A stretch of 64,000 bases of DNA, from contig NZ_JAMLJI010000004.1 of assembly GCF_023712105.1 (NCBI RefSeq), positions 393,727 through 457,726 of the forward strand, given 5' to 3'. The position numbers were made by a program, and so were the translations under genes. How positions within the stretch are numbered: position 1 is the first letter of the stretch; every line of letters starts with the position of its first letter. A model generated the notes under the pieces. That model was not told the DNA's origin. It saw only the letters and a list, made by a program, of their open reading frames with translations, and made no database searches. Of the stretch, positions 55,438-64,000 are shown in pieces. Source of the DNA: Larsenimonas suaedae (GTDB lineage Bacteria > Pseudomonadota > Gammaproteobacteria > Pseudomonadales > Halomonadaceae).

Positions 55438-56594
55438 CAGAGAGTTCCTTGATTCAGGTCGCTGTAAATTCGGCGCATGAACGCACCGAACGCCGCCTCG
55501 TAGTGGTCGTTGGGCAGCAAAAACGCATCATGGCCATAAGGGGAATCGACGTTGGTGTAGCTGACCGGTTTCTTGGCCTTGACCAGCGCATTGACCAGCT
55601 CCCGAGAGCGTTCGGGGGCAAAGCGCCAATCGGTACTGAAGCTCACGACCAGAAAGCGACACAAGGTGTTCGAAAGCGCCTTGGCCAGGTCGTTGTTGTG
55701 GCCGCTGGCCGGGTCGAAATAGTCGAGCGCCTTGGTCATCAAGAGGTAGGTGTTGGCGTCGAAGCGGGTCGAAAAGGCGTCGCCCTGGTAGCGCAGGTAG
55801 GATTCGACCTGAAACTCGACGTCATAACCGTAATTGAGGCTGTCAGTGCGAAGGTCGCGGCCGAACTTGGCCCCCATCGAGTGCTCGGACAGATAGGTAA
55901 TGTGGCCGATCATGCGGGCGAGTTTCAGGCCGCGCTTGGGCAGAACCCCGTGCTGTTCGTACCAGCCGTCATGGAACTCGGGGTCGGAGCGAATCGCCTG
56001 GCGGGCGACCTCATTGAACGCGATGTTCTGCGCGGAAAGCTTGGGGGTCGCCGCGATGATCGCAGCGTTGGCGAGCCGCTCCGGGTAGGTAATGGGCCAC
56101 TGAAGCACCTGCATGCCGCCAAGGCTTCCGCCCACGATGGCGGCAAACCGAGTGATGCCGAGCCGATCGGCCAGAAGGGCCTGACTCTTGACCCAGTCCT
56201 CGACGGTCATGATCGGGAAGTCGGGGCCCCAGCTTGTGCCGGTGTCCGGGTTGATGGACTGCGGGCCGGTCGAGCCATGGCAGCCGCCGAGGTTATTGAC
56301 GGAAATGACAAAGAAATGCCGAGTGTCGATCGGTTTGCCCGGGCCGATGTAGCTGTCCCACCAGCCGGGCTTGCGGTCATCCAGATGGTGGTAGCCGGCG
56401 GCGTGATGATGACCCGACAGCGCGTGGCAGACCAGTACGGCGTTGCTCGCGGTGTCGTTGAGTTTGCCGTAGGTTTCATAGACCAGTTCGAAGCCCGGCA
56501 GGTGCTTGCCGCACGCCAGGTGAAAATCGGTTTCAAAGGTAGCGGTCTGGGGCGTGACCAGCCCCACCGAGCTCGAAAGCGTTGTGTCGGGCAT
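55437..56594 (-). CDS. metX: Homoserine O-acyltransferase MetX
   Basis: Acylates homoserine at the start of methionine synthesis. The 385-residue alpha/beta-hydrolase has [14 protein letters not shown], the nucleophile elbow VGGSLGGMQ, and the late Asp/His pair around SPYGHDAF. The proteins of Pseudomonas type with MetW use succinyl-CoA rather than acetyl-CoA, so a succinyltransferase is likely, but acyl specificity cannot be read with certainty. No clear Shine-Dalgarno sequence before the ATG. Confidence 0.95.
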   Translation of the reverse strand: MPDTTLSSSVGLVTPQTATFETDFHLACGKHLPGFELVYETYGKLNDTASNAVLVCHALSGHHHAAGYHHLDDRKPGWWDSYIGPGKPIDTRHFFVISVNNLGGCHGSTGPQSINPDTGTSWGPDFPIMTVEDWVKSQALLADRLGITRFAAIVGGSLGGMQVLQWPITYPERLANAAIIAATPKLSAQNIAFNEVARQAIRSDPEFHDGWYEQHGVLPKRGLKLARMIGHITYLSEHSMGAKFGRDLRTDSLNYGYDVEFQVESYLRYQGDAFSTRFDANTYLLMTKALDYFDPASGHNNDLAKALSNTLCRFLVVSFSTDWRFAPERSRELVNALVKAKKPVSYTNVDSPYGHDAFLLPNDHYEAAFGAFMRRIYSDLNQGTL

Positions 56595-56666
56595 CGTGGC
56601 GTCAAATCCGGTTGAATCAGAATCGGCGAGAGCCGTGCATTGAGGCGGGGTAATGTAGCATAGGAT

Positions 56667-56691
56667 GCGCCCGACAGTGAGCGTCGGGCGC
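56667..56691. other. Hairpin between yggT and metX
   Basis: GCGCCCGAC (56667-56675), a 7-base loop and GTCGGGCGC (56683-56691). Perfect 9-bp stem without a T-run, in the gap after yggT on the minus strand; perhaps a Rho-assisted terminator. Confidence 0.5.
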
Positions 56692-56705
56692 GAAGGGTCG
56701 GTCGG

Positions 56706-57296
56706 TTAGAAGCCGATCAGAGCGCCAACAGGGTAGCCGGCCGCTCTGGCCAGTGAATTGACAACCAGGCCATCGAGCAGGTTGATCAGCAGAAACAGCA
56801 CGATCGGGCTGAGATCAAGCGGACCAAGCGGTGGAATGATGCGACGAAGCGGGGCCATGACCGGTTCGGTGATCTGGAAGACCAAAAGTGCCCCGGGATG
56901 ATTGGCCTGCGGCGCGACCCAGCTCAAGATGATCAGAATGATCATGGCGAAGAAGTAGATCTTGAGGATCGCGTTGATGACACCGGCCAGTGCGCCGATC
57001 AGCAGGCTGACCGCTGGCGGCATGCCCGCGCCTGCGATCCAGAGCACGGCAATGATGCCAAGCGCCTTGACGATCATGCCAACGATGAGCGTTGCCACAT
57101 CGAAGTTGCCCATCGGGCGAATCACTTTCTGGACCGGGGCCACGACCGGCGAGGTCGCTTTCACGATGCCCTGGCTGATCGGGTTGTAATAGTCGGCCTT
57201 CGAGAAGTGCAGCAGAAAGCGCAGCATCAGCACGAAGAGATATAGGCTGATCAGGGTGTTTATAAGCATCAGCCCGGTGTTGCCTAGGGTTCCCAT
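56706..57296 (-). CDS. yggT: YggT family membrane protein
   Basis: 196 residues with two YggT repeats, each one or two helices followed by an amphipathic stretch with RP/RRIIPP motifs (VQKVIRPMG; MAPLRRIIPPLG). Related single-repeat proteins are linked to cell division or osmotic shock recovery in other bacteria; function here unknown. Between proC and metX, an order conserved in pseudomonads. Confidence 0.92.
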   Translation of the reverse strand: MGTLGNTGLMLINTLISLYLFVLMLRFLLHFSKADYYNPISQGIVKATSPVVAPVQKVIRPMGNFDVATLIVGMIVKALGIIAVLWIAGAGMPPAVSLLIGALAGVINAILKIYFFAMIILIILSWVAPQANHPGALLVFQITEPVMAPLRRIIPPLGPLDLSPIVLFLLINLLDGLVVNSLARAAGYPVGALIGF

Positions 57297-57315
57297 GGTG
57301 TAGCTCCGTCAAGAA

Positions 57316-58140
57316 TTAAAGTGATCCGAACTCATCGGACATGTCACTGGCACGCTCTGCACAGGCGCGGGTAGCGTCATCGAACATGGCTTTGATTCCG
57401 GCGTTTTCGAAACTGAAAACGGCCTGCTCGGTAGTACCTTTAGGTGACATGACGTTGCGTTTGAGTTGCGCGGGGTCCTGGTCGCTGTCGCGGGCCATCT
57501 TGGCGGCGCCGAACGCGGTCTGGATGGCCAGGCGTCGAGCGATCTCAAGGGGCAGGCCTCGATTGACGCCCGCGGCTTCAAGCGCCTCCAGAATCAGAAA
57601 GAAATAGGCCGGGCCACTGCCAGACACCGCAGTGACGGCGTCCAAAAGTGACTCTTCCTCGACCCACTCAACGATCCCGACCGCTTCAAGAAGGCGCGTG
57701 GCTGTCTCCCGCTGTTCTGCGCCGACGCGGGCATTGGCATACAGCCCCGAGGCGCCTTCGCCGACCAGTGCTGGTGTGTTGGGCATACAGCGAATGATGG
57801 CGTGGCCGCCGCCGAGCCAGTGATCGAGCGTATCGACCTTGAGTCCGGCCGCGACCGAGACGATGACCGGCTTGTGGCTCAGGTGCTCGGCAAGCGGTGC
57901 ACACACGTCCTTCATGATCTGTGGCTTGATGGCCAGCACGACGACATCAGCGTCACGCACGGCCTGGGCGTTATCGGTGGTGGTGTTGATCGCGTAGCGC
58001 TCTTTAAGGGCGTCGAGCTGACCCTGATCCGGGCTTGTGGCCGTGATGTGATCGGCTGGATAGCCGCTGTCGATCAGACCGCCGAAAATGGCGCTCGCCA
58101 TGTTGCCGGCGCCGATGAACGATAGCTTCTGCGTTGTCAT
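57316..58140 (-). CDS. proC: Pyrroline-5-carboxylate reductase
   Basis: Last step of proline synthesis, NAD(P)H-dependent. The 274-residue protein has the GAGNMASAI nucleotide motif (about 8-16), CMPNTPALVGEGASG, and the C-terminal AVSGSGPAYFFL and SPKGTTEQAV motifs. Start MTTQKLSFIG has AGGAAGG just upstream. 20 bases before yggT. Confidence 0.97.
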   Translation of the reverse strand: MTTQKLSFIGAGNMASAIFGGLIDSGYPADHITATSPDQGQLDALKERYAINTTTDNAQAVRDADVVVLAIKPQIMKDVCAPLAEHLSHKPVIVSVAAGLKVDTLDHWLGGGHAIIRCMPNTPALVGEGASGLYANARVGAEQRETATRLLEAVGIVEWVEEESLLDAVTAVSGSGPAYFFLILEALEAAGVNRGLPLEIARRLAIQTAFGAAKMARDSDQDPAQLKRNVMSPKGTTEQAVFSFENAGIKAMFDDATRACAERASDMSDEFGSL

Positions 58141-58226
58141 GAGCCTTCCTGAAACAGTCGAATGGGGTGGCAAATGCGGGCTACCTTACCGCGAATCGGG
58201 AGCCGATGGCAGCCGGCTCGTGGCCC

Positions 58227-58919
58227 TCATCTCGCACCGAAGATGGCCGATCCCACGCGCACCAGGGTCGCGCCTTCGGCGATGGCGGCTTCAAGGTCGC
58301 CGCTCATCCCCATCGAGAGTGTGTCCAGTGGTTGGTTGGGGTGGCGTGCTTTCAGCGATTCGAACAGCTCGCGAAGGCGTGAAAAGGGCTTTCGCTGTTC
58401 AATGAGCGTCTCTGATGGGGCGGGCAGCGCCATCAGGCCGCGAAAGCTAAGTCTTGGCAGTGTGATCAGGGTTTCGGCAATGGCGTGTACGTCGTCGGGG
58501 GCGGCGCCGGATTTCGACGCTTCCCCACTGATATTGACCTGAAGGCAAATGTTCAGCGGCGGCAGGTGATCGGGTCGATGATCATTCAGTCGGCGCGCGA
58601 TTTTCAGTCGGTCGACCGTATGACACCACTGAAAGGCCTCGGCCACCGCGCGGGCCTTGTTGGACTGCACGGCGCCGATGAAATGCCACTCGATCGCAAG
58701 GTCGGACAGGGCGTGCTGTTTATCGAGCGCTTCCTGGAGATAGTTTTCGCCGAAGGCGCGCTGACCGGCCTCGAAGGCGTCTCTGAGGTCGCGCTCCGGC
58801 TTGGTTTTGCTGACGGCCAGGAGGTGGGCGTCATCGTGCGGACGCCCGGCATCGACCAGGGCCTGCTCAAGTCGCTGGCGGACCGCGACGATATTGGTTG
58901 AAACGGATGATTTCGACAT
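58227..58919 (-). CDS. yggS: PLP homeostasis protein YggS (PLPBP)
   Basis: 230-residue single-domain TIM-barrel protein of alanine racemase fold. LLAVSKTKP contains the PLP-binding Lys; FGENYLQEA, EWHFIGAVQSNKA and LSMGMSGDLEAAI are family signatures. It maintains pyridoxal phosphate levels and has no racemase activity. ATG 58919 chosen with AGGG upstream. Head-to-head with pilT 34 bases away, so promoters overlap. Confidence 0.97.
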   Translation of the reverse strand: MSKSSVSTNIVAVRQRLEQALVDAGRPHDDAHLLAVSKTKPERDLRDAFEAGQRAFGENYLQEALDKQHALSDLAIEWHFIGAVQSNKARAVAEAFQWCHTVDRLKIARRLNDHRPDHLPPLNICLQVNISGEASKSGAAPDDVHAIAETLITLPRLSFRGLMALPAPSETLIEQRKPFSRLRELFESLKARHPNQPLDTLSMGMSGDLEAAIAEGATLVRVGSAIFGAR

Positions 58920-58953
58920 ACGACAGCCCTGTAGTGGCAATGGACACCTTCGC

Positions 58954-59955
58954 ATGGATATTACCGAACTGCTTGCTTTCTCAGCAAAACAGAACGCCTC
59001 TGACCTTCATCTGTCGGCTGGGCTTCCACCGATGATTCGAGTCGATGGGGATGTGCGACGCATCAATGTGCCGGCGCTTGAAGACAAGGATGTGCGTCGA
59101 CTGACCGATGCGGTCATGACCGACCAGCAGCGTCGTCAGCTTGATGCCGAGTTCGAGGTGGATTTCTCGTTTGCGCTGGCCAACGTGGCGCGCTTTCGAG
59201 CGAATGTCTTCCTGCAGGACCGAGGCATGGCCGGCGTATTTCGCATGATTCCGGATAAGGTGCCTTCAATGGATGAGCTGGCCTATCCGGATGTATTTAG
59301 AAAGCTTTCCGGCATCAAGAACGGTCTGGTGCTGGTAACCGGGCCGACCGGCTCGGGCAAGAGCACCACGCTTGCGGCAATGCTCGATTACATCAATGCA
59401 AGCCGTTATGAACACATCCTGACCATCGAGGATCCGATCGAGTTCGTGTTCGAGCCCAAGCGCTGTCTGATCAGCCAGCGGGAAGTCGGTCGGGACACCA
59501 AAACGGTAGCGGCGGCTCTGCGTGCGGCGTTGAGAGAAGATCCGGATGTGATCATGGTCGGTGAGCTGCGGGATCTCGAGACCATTCGCTTGGCGCTTAC
59601 GGCGGCCGAAACCGGCCACGTGGTGTTTGGCACGCTGCATACAACATCGGCGGCCAAGACCATCGACCGTATTGTCGATGTCTTCCCGGGCGATGAGAAA
59701 GCGGTCGTGCGATCAATGCTGTCCGAGTCGGTGCAGGGCATCGTTTCCCAGCAGCTTTTGAAACGCATCGGCGGCGGTCGGATCGCCGCGCATGAAGTGC
59801 TGGTGGCGACGCCTGCCATTCGAAATCTGATTCGCGAGAACAAGGTCTCGCAGATCTACTCTGCCATCCAGACCGGCACCGCCAGCGGGATGCAAACCAT
59901 GGAGCACGCAGTGACCCGCCTTAAGCAGCAAGGGCTGGTGGTGTATGACGACTGA
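58954..59955 (+). CDS. pilT: Type IV pilus retraction ATPase PilT
   Basis: Hexameric cytoplasmic motor that depolymerises pili for twitching. The 333 residues start with the canonical MDITELLAFS; LHLSAGLPPMIRVDG, Walker A TGPTGSGKST, Asp box TIEDPIEFV, Walker B-region LREDPDVIMVGELRD and His box GTLHTTSAAKTID follow. It is about 10 residues shorter at the C-terminus than the P. aeruginosa protein. pilU follows after 45 bases; no other pil genes are in the window. Confidence 0.97.
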   Translation: MDITELLAFSAKQNASDLHLSAGLPPMIRVDGDVRRINVPALEDKDVRRLTDAVMTDQQRRQLDAEFEVDFSFALANVARFRANVFLQDRGMAGVFRMIPDKVPSMDELAYPDVFRKLSGIKNGLVLVTGPTGSGKSTTLAAMLDYINASRYEHILTIEDPIEFVFEPKRCLISQREVGRDTKTVAAALRAALREDPDVIMVGELRDLETIRLALTAAETGHVVFGTLHTTSAAKTIDRIVDVFPGDEKAVVRSMLSESVQGIVSQQLLKRIGGGRIAAHEVLVATPAIRNLIRENKVSQIYSAIQTGTASGMQTMEHAVTRLKQQGLVVYDD

Positions 59956-60000
59956 GTGGGCGGTGTCTGCCGAGTGGGGAGTGTCTGGAAAGAGGGCAGT

Positions 60001-61161
60001 ATGGGTCATGATAGGGACGTCGCCGTGAGTATCGCCGATAAAGGGCTTCAGAAGCTGCTTGATTTCATGAACGACCATCAGGCGACGGACCTGTTCGTGT
60101 CACCCGGGGCGGCGCCTTGCGTCACGTTGAACGGCGTCATGACCGCACTCGGGCACGAGCGGCTTGATGTCGAGCGCGCCGAGGCACTGGTGCGCGCCGC
60201 GATGACGGCCGCGCAATGGGAGCGTTTCATAAGCGAGCATGAAGCGAACTTTGCACTCAGCCTGCCGGGAAAAGGCCGGTTTCGGGTCAGTGCCTTCTAT
60301 CAGCGAAGTCAGGTGTCGATGGTGGTTCGACGTATTCGCTTCGATATCCCGGAGCTCGAGGCGTTGGGAGTGCCATCAATCCTGAAAACGCTGGTTGGCG
60401 CCAAACGAGGGCTGATTTTGTTGGTCGGCAGTGCGGGCAGCGGCAAATCGACCACGCTCGCCGCTCTGGTTCAGGAGCGAAGCCGGGCCCACGGGGGCCA
60501 CACCATTTGCATCGAAGACCCGATCGAGTATGTGCACGCGCATCAGGGCGGCATCGTCAGCCAGCGCGAGGTGGGGCTTGATACCGAGTCGTTCGAGGTC
60601 GCGCTCAAGAACGCCTTGCGTCAGGCGCCGGACGTGGTCGTGATCGGCGAGATCCGCACGCGTGAAACGCTTGAATATGCATTGGCGTTCGCCAATACGG
60701 GCCATCTATGTCTGGCGACAATGCATGCGGCGAACGCCGATCAGGCGCTTGAGCGGATGGTGACGTTCTTTCCCGGGGAGCGCCACGATCAGATTCGTAT
60801 GGATCTCTCGCTCAACCTTCAGGCCATCGTCGGGCAGCGGCTACTGCCGACATCGGGCATGCGTGACCGGTCGACCCAGCGGGTGCTGGCCTGCGAAATA
60901 CTGACCCTTTCGCCGTTGGTGGCCACCCTCATACGCGAGGGGCGCATTGATGAAATAAGAGAAGTCATGCGGCGCTCAAGCGCGCAGGGCATGGCCACCT
61001 TCGATCAGGCACTTTTTGCGCTGGTCAAGCGCGGCGCAATGAGCCAGGCGGTGGCGTTGGCTCATGCGGATTCGCCATCCGATTTGAAGCTGATGTTCAC
61101 ACTCGACAGCGGTAATACCCCGGACGGCAGCAGTGGCGGGCTGTCGCTCGAGGAGTTTTAA
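60001..61161 (+). CDS. pilU: PilT-like accessory retraction ATPase PilU
   Basis: 386-residue paralogue of PilT that assists retraction. Walker A is GSAGSGKST rather than the GPTGSGKST type; CIEDPIEYVH, RQAPDVVVIGEIRTRETLEYAL and LATMHAANADQALER complete the set. Start MGHDRDV is preceded by GAGGG; the frame is open further upstream without a good site. The stop overlaps the convergent anmK stop by four bases. Confidence 0.95.
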   Translation: MGHDRDVAVSIADKGLQKLLDFMNDHQATDLFVSPGAAPCVTLNGVMTALGHERLDVERAEALVRAAMTAAQWERFISEHEANFALSLPGKGRFRVSAFYQRSQVSMVVRRIRFDIPELEALGVPSILKTLVGAKRGLILLVGSAGSGKSTTLAALVQERSRAHGGHTICIEDPIEYVHAHQGGIVSQREVGLDTESFEVALKNALRQAPDVVVIGEIRTRETLEYALAFANTGHLCLATMHAANADQALERMVTFFPGERHDQIRMDLSLNLQAIVGQRLLPTSGMRDRSTQRVLACEILTLSPLVATLIREGRIDEIREVMRRSSAQGMATFDQALFALVKRGAMSQAVALAHADSPSDLKLMFTLDSGNTPDGSSGGLSLEEF

Positions 61162-62300
61162 AATTGTGGGGCCGTTACCGTGCCGAGCACGCGAGGGCCC
61201 TTGGCACCGGTAACTTCAGGCAGATTGCCCGGGCGGTGATTGAGCCGCTGCCAGGCAAGCCAGGCGAAGGCGCAGGCTTCCAGCCAGTCGGGCGACCAGC
61301 CAAGCGTTTCGCATTCGCAGAGCTCGATCGGGTCAAGGTGCGCGGCAAGGCGATTCAGTAGGAACGTGTTGTGGGCGCCGCCGCCGCAGGGAATCACGCT
61401 GGCGCGGGGCTGCGCATGGGCCGGGATCTGGTCGTATATTGCCTCCGCGATCGTTCGCGCCGTCAGCTCCAGAAGTGTTGCCTGCACGTCGTTCGGGGCG
61501 ACTGAGAATGGCTTCAGGTGCGTGTCGAGCCAGTTTTGATTGAAATATTCGCGCCCGGTGCTTTTTGGGGGGCGCCGCTTGAAGAACGGGTCGCTCATAA
61601 GCGTTGTAAGCAGGGCGTCATCGATGTTGCCCGTTCGGGCCCATTGGCCGTGTTCATCGAACGGATGCTGACGATGTCGGTGATGCCAAGCGTCCATCAG
61701 AACGTTGGCGGGGCCGGTATCGAAGCCGCGCACTGGTCCTTCGCCGGGAGGCGGCAGCACCGTGATATTGGCAAACCCGCCCAGGTTGAGCGCGACGCGC
61801 CAGCGGTTTTCATCACTGAACACCGCGCGATGAAAGGCCGGCGCCAGCGGAGCGCCCTGGCCGCCGGCAGCAACGTCTCGTCGTCTGAAATCGCTGACCG
61901 TGCGACACCCGGTCAGCTCGCTGAGAAGATGGGGGTTATCCAGCTGATAGGTGAATGGCGGCTCGGCCTCGGGCTGGTGCTCGATGGTCTGGCCATGACT
62001 GCCCAGTGCGAGAATATCGGTATGCTGCAGCGCATTGCGGCGCAGAATCTGGGTGACGGCCTCGGCCTGAACTGTACAAAAGGCGTGTTCTGCCTGTGCA
62101 AGTTCAATGAACGACGGTTGTTTGGTATCGCACAGCTCAAGCAGTGCGGTACGAAGCCCCGGCGGCATGGGCAGAGCAAGCGCATCGACGAAGCGAATGC
62201 TGTCTTGCTGACACCAAAGCAGTGCTGCGTCGATGCCGTCCAGGCTTGTTCCGGACATGAGTCCGATGCAATAGCCATCAAGGCCTGCTGGGTTAGTCAT
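61158..62300 (-). CDS. anmK: Anhydro-N-acetylmuramic acid kinase
   Basis: Opens and phosphorylates anhydroMurNAc from cell-wall recycling. The 380-residue ASKHA-fold enzyme has GLMSGTSLDGIDAAL (about 12-26), SDFRRRDVAAGGQGAPL, NLGGFANIT and GFDTGPANVLMD. Start MTNPAGLDG has GAGG upstream. Near tyrS, as in pseudomonads, although the M23 peptidase gene often found between them is missing. Confidence 0.96.
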   Translation of the reverse strand: MTNPAGLDGYCIGLMSGTSLDGIDAALLWCQQDSIRFVDALALPMPPGLRTALLELCDTKQPSFIELAQAEHAFCTVQAEAVTQILRRNALQHTDILALGSHGQTIEHQPEAEPPFTYQLDNPHLLSELTGCRTVSDFRRRDVAAGGQGAPLAPAFHRAVFSDENRWRVALNLGGFANITVLPPPGEGPVRGFDTGPANVLMDAWHHRHRQHPFDEHGQWARTGNIDDALLTTLMSDPFFKRRPPKSTGREYFNQNWLDTHLKPFSVAPNDVQATLLELTARTIAEAIYDQIPAHAQPRASVIPCGGGAHNTFLLNRLAAHLDPIELCECETLGWSPDWLEACAFAWLAWQRLNHRPGNLPEVTGAKGPRVLGTVTAPQF

Positions 62301-62395
62301 GAATCGCCTCTCTTGCCCATGGTATGATCTGCCCACTTTATAGGGATCCTTCTCGACGTCCTAACCTCGATTTCTAAGGGAGAGTGTGGGTAACC

Positions 62396-63604
62396 ATGGC
62401 TGATGTCTCTGAAGCGCTGTCAATCATCAAGCGCGGTGTGCACGAAATACTGGTCGAAGATGAGCTGGTCAAAAAGCTCGAATCCGGGCGTCCTCTACGG
62501 GTAAAGGCGGGGTTTGATCCTACGGCCCCGGATCTGCACCTTGGCCATACGGTCCTTTTGAACAAGATGCGCCAGCTGCAGGATCTTGGGCATGAGGTCA
62601 TGTTCTTGATCGGAGACTTTACCGGCAGTATCGGTGATCCCTCCGGTAAGAGTGCGACGCGAAAGCCTCTGACCGAAGAACAGATCATGGCCAATGCGCG
62701 TACCTATCAGGAGCAGGTGTTCAAGGTGCTCCATCCGGAGCGCACAAGAATCATGTTCAATTCCGAGTGGATGGGGAAAATGTCGGCCGCCGACATGATC
62801 AAGCTCGCGGCTCAGTCTACGGTTGCGCGCATGCTTGAGCGTGATGACTTTGAAAAGCGCTATCGCAGTAATCAGCCCATCGCCATTCACGAGTTTATCT
62901 ATCCACTGGCGCAGGGCTACGACTCGGTGGCCATGGAAGCCGACATCGAACTCGGCGGAACCGATCAGAAGTTCAATCTGCTGATGGGGCGTGAGCTGCA
63001 AAAGCATTACGGGCAGTCTCCCCAGGTCGTGATCACCATGCCCCTGCTTGAGGGGCTGGATGGTGTACAGAAGATGTCCAAATCGCTGGGCAACTACGTC
63101 GGCATTACTGACCGTCCCGGTGAAATGTTCAACAAGATTGTTTCCATGCCCGACAGCCTGATGTGGCGGTACTTTGAGCTGCTCTCCCTCAAGCCGATGG
63201 ACGAGGTCAAGGCGCTGATGGCTCAAGTGGATGAAGGTGCCAATCCTCGTGATATCAAGATCGAGCTGGCGCGAGAGCTGGTGGCTCGTTTCCATGACGA
63301 AGAGGCCGCAGCCAACGCCCACAGGTCCAGTGGCAATCAGTTGGCGGAAGGCGAGCTTCCTGAGGATCTGGAAGAAATCAAGCTAACGCTCGAGGATATG
63401 GACGTTGCGCCGCTTGCGATGGTCTTGAATCGTGCTGAGCTTGCCAAGAACGGCGCTCAGGCTAAGGATATGCTCAAGCAGGGCCGCGTCTGGGTCGACG
63501 GTGAAAAAGCGGATGCCGCGACGACGCTCAACGTCGATGGCTCTGGATACGTGATCCAGGCAGGTAAAAAGCGTTATGCGAAAGTGTTCTTGTCTAATAA
63601 TTAA
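62396..63604 (+). CDS. tyrS: Tyrosyl-tRNA synthetase
   Basis: Class I aminoacyl-tRNA synthetase of 402 residues. [13 protein letters not shown] holds the HIGH-like motif, GGTDQKFN is the tyrosine/ATP site, KMSKS is present, and a C-terminal S4-like domain (about 340-402, with [14 protein letters not shown]) binds tRNA. Length and motifs fit the type found in pseudomonads (TyrZ-like form). The start ATG 62396 begins MADVSEAL; an in-frame GTG at 62384 is an alternative. Confidence 0.96.
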   Translation: MADVSEALSIIKRGVHEILVEDELVKKLESGRPLRVKAGFDPTAPDLHLGHTVLLNKMRQLQDLGHEVMFLIGDFTGSIGDPSGKSATRKPLTEEQIMANARTYQEQVFKVLHPERTRIMFNSEWMGKMSAADMIKLAAQSTVARMLERDDFEKRYRSNQPIAIHEFIYPLAQGYDSVAMEADIELGGTDQKFNLLMGRELQKHYGQSPQVVITMPLLEGLDGVQKMSKSLGNYVGITDRPGEMFNKIVSMPDSLMWRYFELLSLKPMDEVKALMAQVDEGANPRDIKIELARELVARFHDEEAAANAHRSSGNQLAEGELPEDLEEIKLTLEDMDVAPLAMVLNRAELAKNGAQAKDMLKQGRVWVDGEKADAATTLNVDGSGYVIQAGKKRYAKVFLSNN

Positions 63605-63869
63605 ATGCACAGTCGAGCGCTTTCGCAGGTTGTATCGCTTTTGTTGCAGTAATATTTCCTGGGAAAAGCGTTTGTACACATATTTTGAGCGATAGGGTCA
63701 AAAAAAGTTGGACAAGGTTATTACGCTCACGGTATAGTTAGATCACATCGAAGGCGAGGCAGGACGCTTCCAGAACTCAAGGATGGGTGTTCGATGTAGC
63801 CCCAATGATCAGGAAGATCGCTAAAGGCAAGGATGCCGGGGCATAAATTTAGGAGAGGCAGGGAAAGGA
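63605..63869 (+). other. Downstream leader region of tyrS
   Basis: 265 bases without a recognisable gene or terminator. It contains a promoter-like element (63708-63738), a purine-rich tract (63851-63869, AGGAGAGGCAGGGAAAGGA) that nearly mirrors the following array, and an ATG at 63833. In pseudomonads tyrS is followed by an rRNA operon; this could be its promoter and leader, but no 16S, boxA or other rRNA feature is visible before the window ends. Confidence 0.45.
63708..63738 (+). promoter_or_regulatory. Promoter-like element with upstream A-tract
   Basis: GTCAAAAAAAG just upstream, then TTGGAC (63708-63713) or TGGACA (63709-63714) and TATAGT (63733-63738) at 19 or 18 bases. The A-tract resembles an UP element of strong promoters. 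Spacing is slightly long. Confidence 0.45.
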
Positions 63870-64000
63870 CTTCTCTGCTTCTCTGCTTCTCTGCTTCTCT
63901 GCTTCTCTGCTTCTCTGCTTCTCTGCTTCTCTGCTTCTCTGCTTCTCTGCTTCTCTGCTTCTCTGCTTCTCTGCTTCTCTGCTTCTCTGCTTCTCTGCTT
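63833..64000 (+). CDS. Speculative open frame with octapeptide repeats (runs off window)
   Basis: ATG 63833, with AAAGG 5 bases before it, opens MPGHKFRRGRERT followed by repeats of SLLLCFSA encoded by the octamer array; the frame stays open to the edge. A basic start followed by a hydrophobic run resembles a signal or membrane segment. Every frame of the array is stop-free, so this may be chance. If real, one added or lost octamer would shift the frame and switch expression. Confidence 0.2.
   Translation, partial: MPGHKFRRGRERTSLLLCFSASLLLCFSASLLLCFSASLLLCFSASLLLCFSASLL
63870..64000. repeat. Octanucleotide tandem array CTTCTCTG x16+ (truncated by window)
   Basis: Sixteen exact copies of CTTCTCTG plus CTT, with no variant units, continuing past the window end. 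The plus strand is nearly all pyrimidine. Perfect identity points to recent expansion or active slippage; an assembly artefact cannot be excluded. Confidence 0.97.

Noticed and set aside
59956..60000. Upstream extension of pilU to 59956
   Set aside because: The added 15 residues lack family similarity and the ATG at 60001 has the better ribosome site.
63870..64000. Octamer array as a CRISPR array
   Set aside because: Units are contiguous 8-mers without spacers, so it is a simple tandem repeat.

Overview
The window looks like a piece of chromosome from a moderately GC-rich gammaproteobacterium close to Pseudomonas and Oceanospirillales. A member of the Halomonadaceae (Chromohalobacter, Salinicola or Kushneria type) is my best guess. 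The guess rests on gene order (dapB-carAB-greA-yhbY-rlmE-ftsH-folP-glmM-tpiA-secG-tRNA-Leu-tRNA-fMet-rimP-nusA-infB-rbfA-truB-rpsO-pnp; panBC-folK-pcnB-gluQ-dksA-sfsA; metXW/yggT-proC-yggS/pilTU; anmK-tyrS), a fused NuoCD, ketone-body/PHB genes and an acidic SecG tail. No insertion sequence, prophage, CRISPR array or rRNA gene is visible, so this is mostly core genome.

Layout. 1-1640: 3' part of an ABC-F ATPase (YheS type) and a small BamE-fold-like lipoprotein. 1808-4633 (minus): patatin phospholipase, acetoacetate decarboxylase and 3-hydroxybutyrate dehydrogenase, probably one ketone-body/PHB operon. 4740-6974 (minus): dtd, a double-domain universal stress protein and thiD. 7331-22189: the complete nuoABCDEFGHIJKLMN operon for respiratory complex I, ended by an intrinsic terminator. 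22221-23183 (minus): a phytase-like esterase lipoprotein. 23249-29183: dapB, carAB behind a likely leader-peptide attenuator, and greA. 29260-44914: the RNA-metabolism and translation superoperon region with yhbY, rlmE-ftsH, folP-glmM, tpiA-secG, two tRNAs, rimP-nusA-infB-rbfA-truB, rpsO and pnp. 44984-52007 (minus): acetyl-CoA acetyltransferase, panC-panB, folK, pcnB, an AT-rich gene-poor island, gluQ and dksA. 52266-61161: sfsA, a hotdog thioesterase, an unrecognised 462-residue protein coupled to metW-metX, yggT-proC-yggS, and divergent pilT-pilU. 61158-63604: anmK and tyrS. The last 400 bases carry a promoter-like element and an octanucleotide tandem array (CTTCTCTG, 16 full copies) that runs off the edge.

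How the genes work together. Complex I feeds the respiratory chain. Acetyl-CoA acetyltransferase, 3-hydroxybutyrate dehydrogenase and acetoacetate decarboxylase form a route between acetyl-CoA, hydroxybutyrate or stored PHB, and acetone. nusA-infB-rbfA-truB-rpsO-pnp link transcription elongation, initiation, ribosome maturation and RNA decay. panBC, folK, folP and thiD make cofactors. metXW and proC make amino acids. pilTU power pilus retraction.

The items most worth following are the edge array with its purine fold-back tract and open frame, the metXW-linked protein of unknown function, an H-type pseudoknot ahead of rpsO, the carAB leader, a U1-U72 initiator tRNA, and the AT-rich island at 50.0-50.5 kb. 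I see no clear-cut new defence or mobile system, and functional statements about these oddities are inference.
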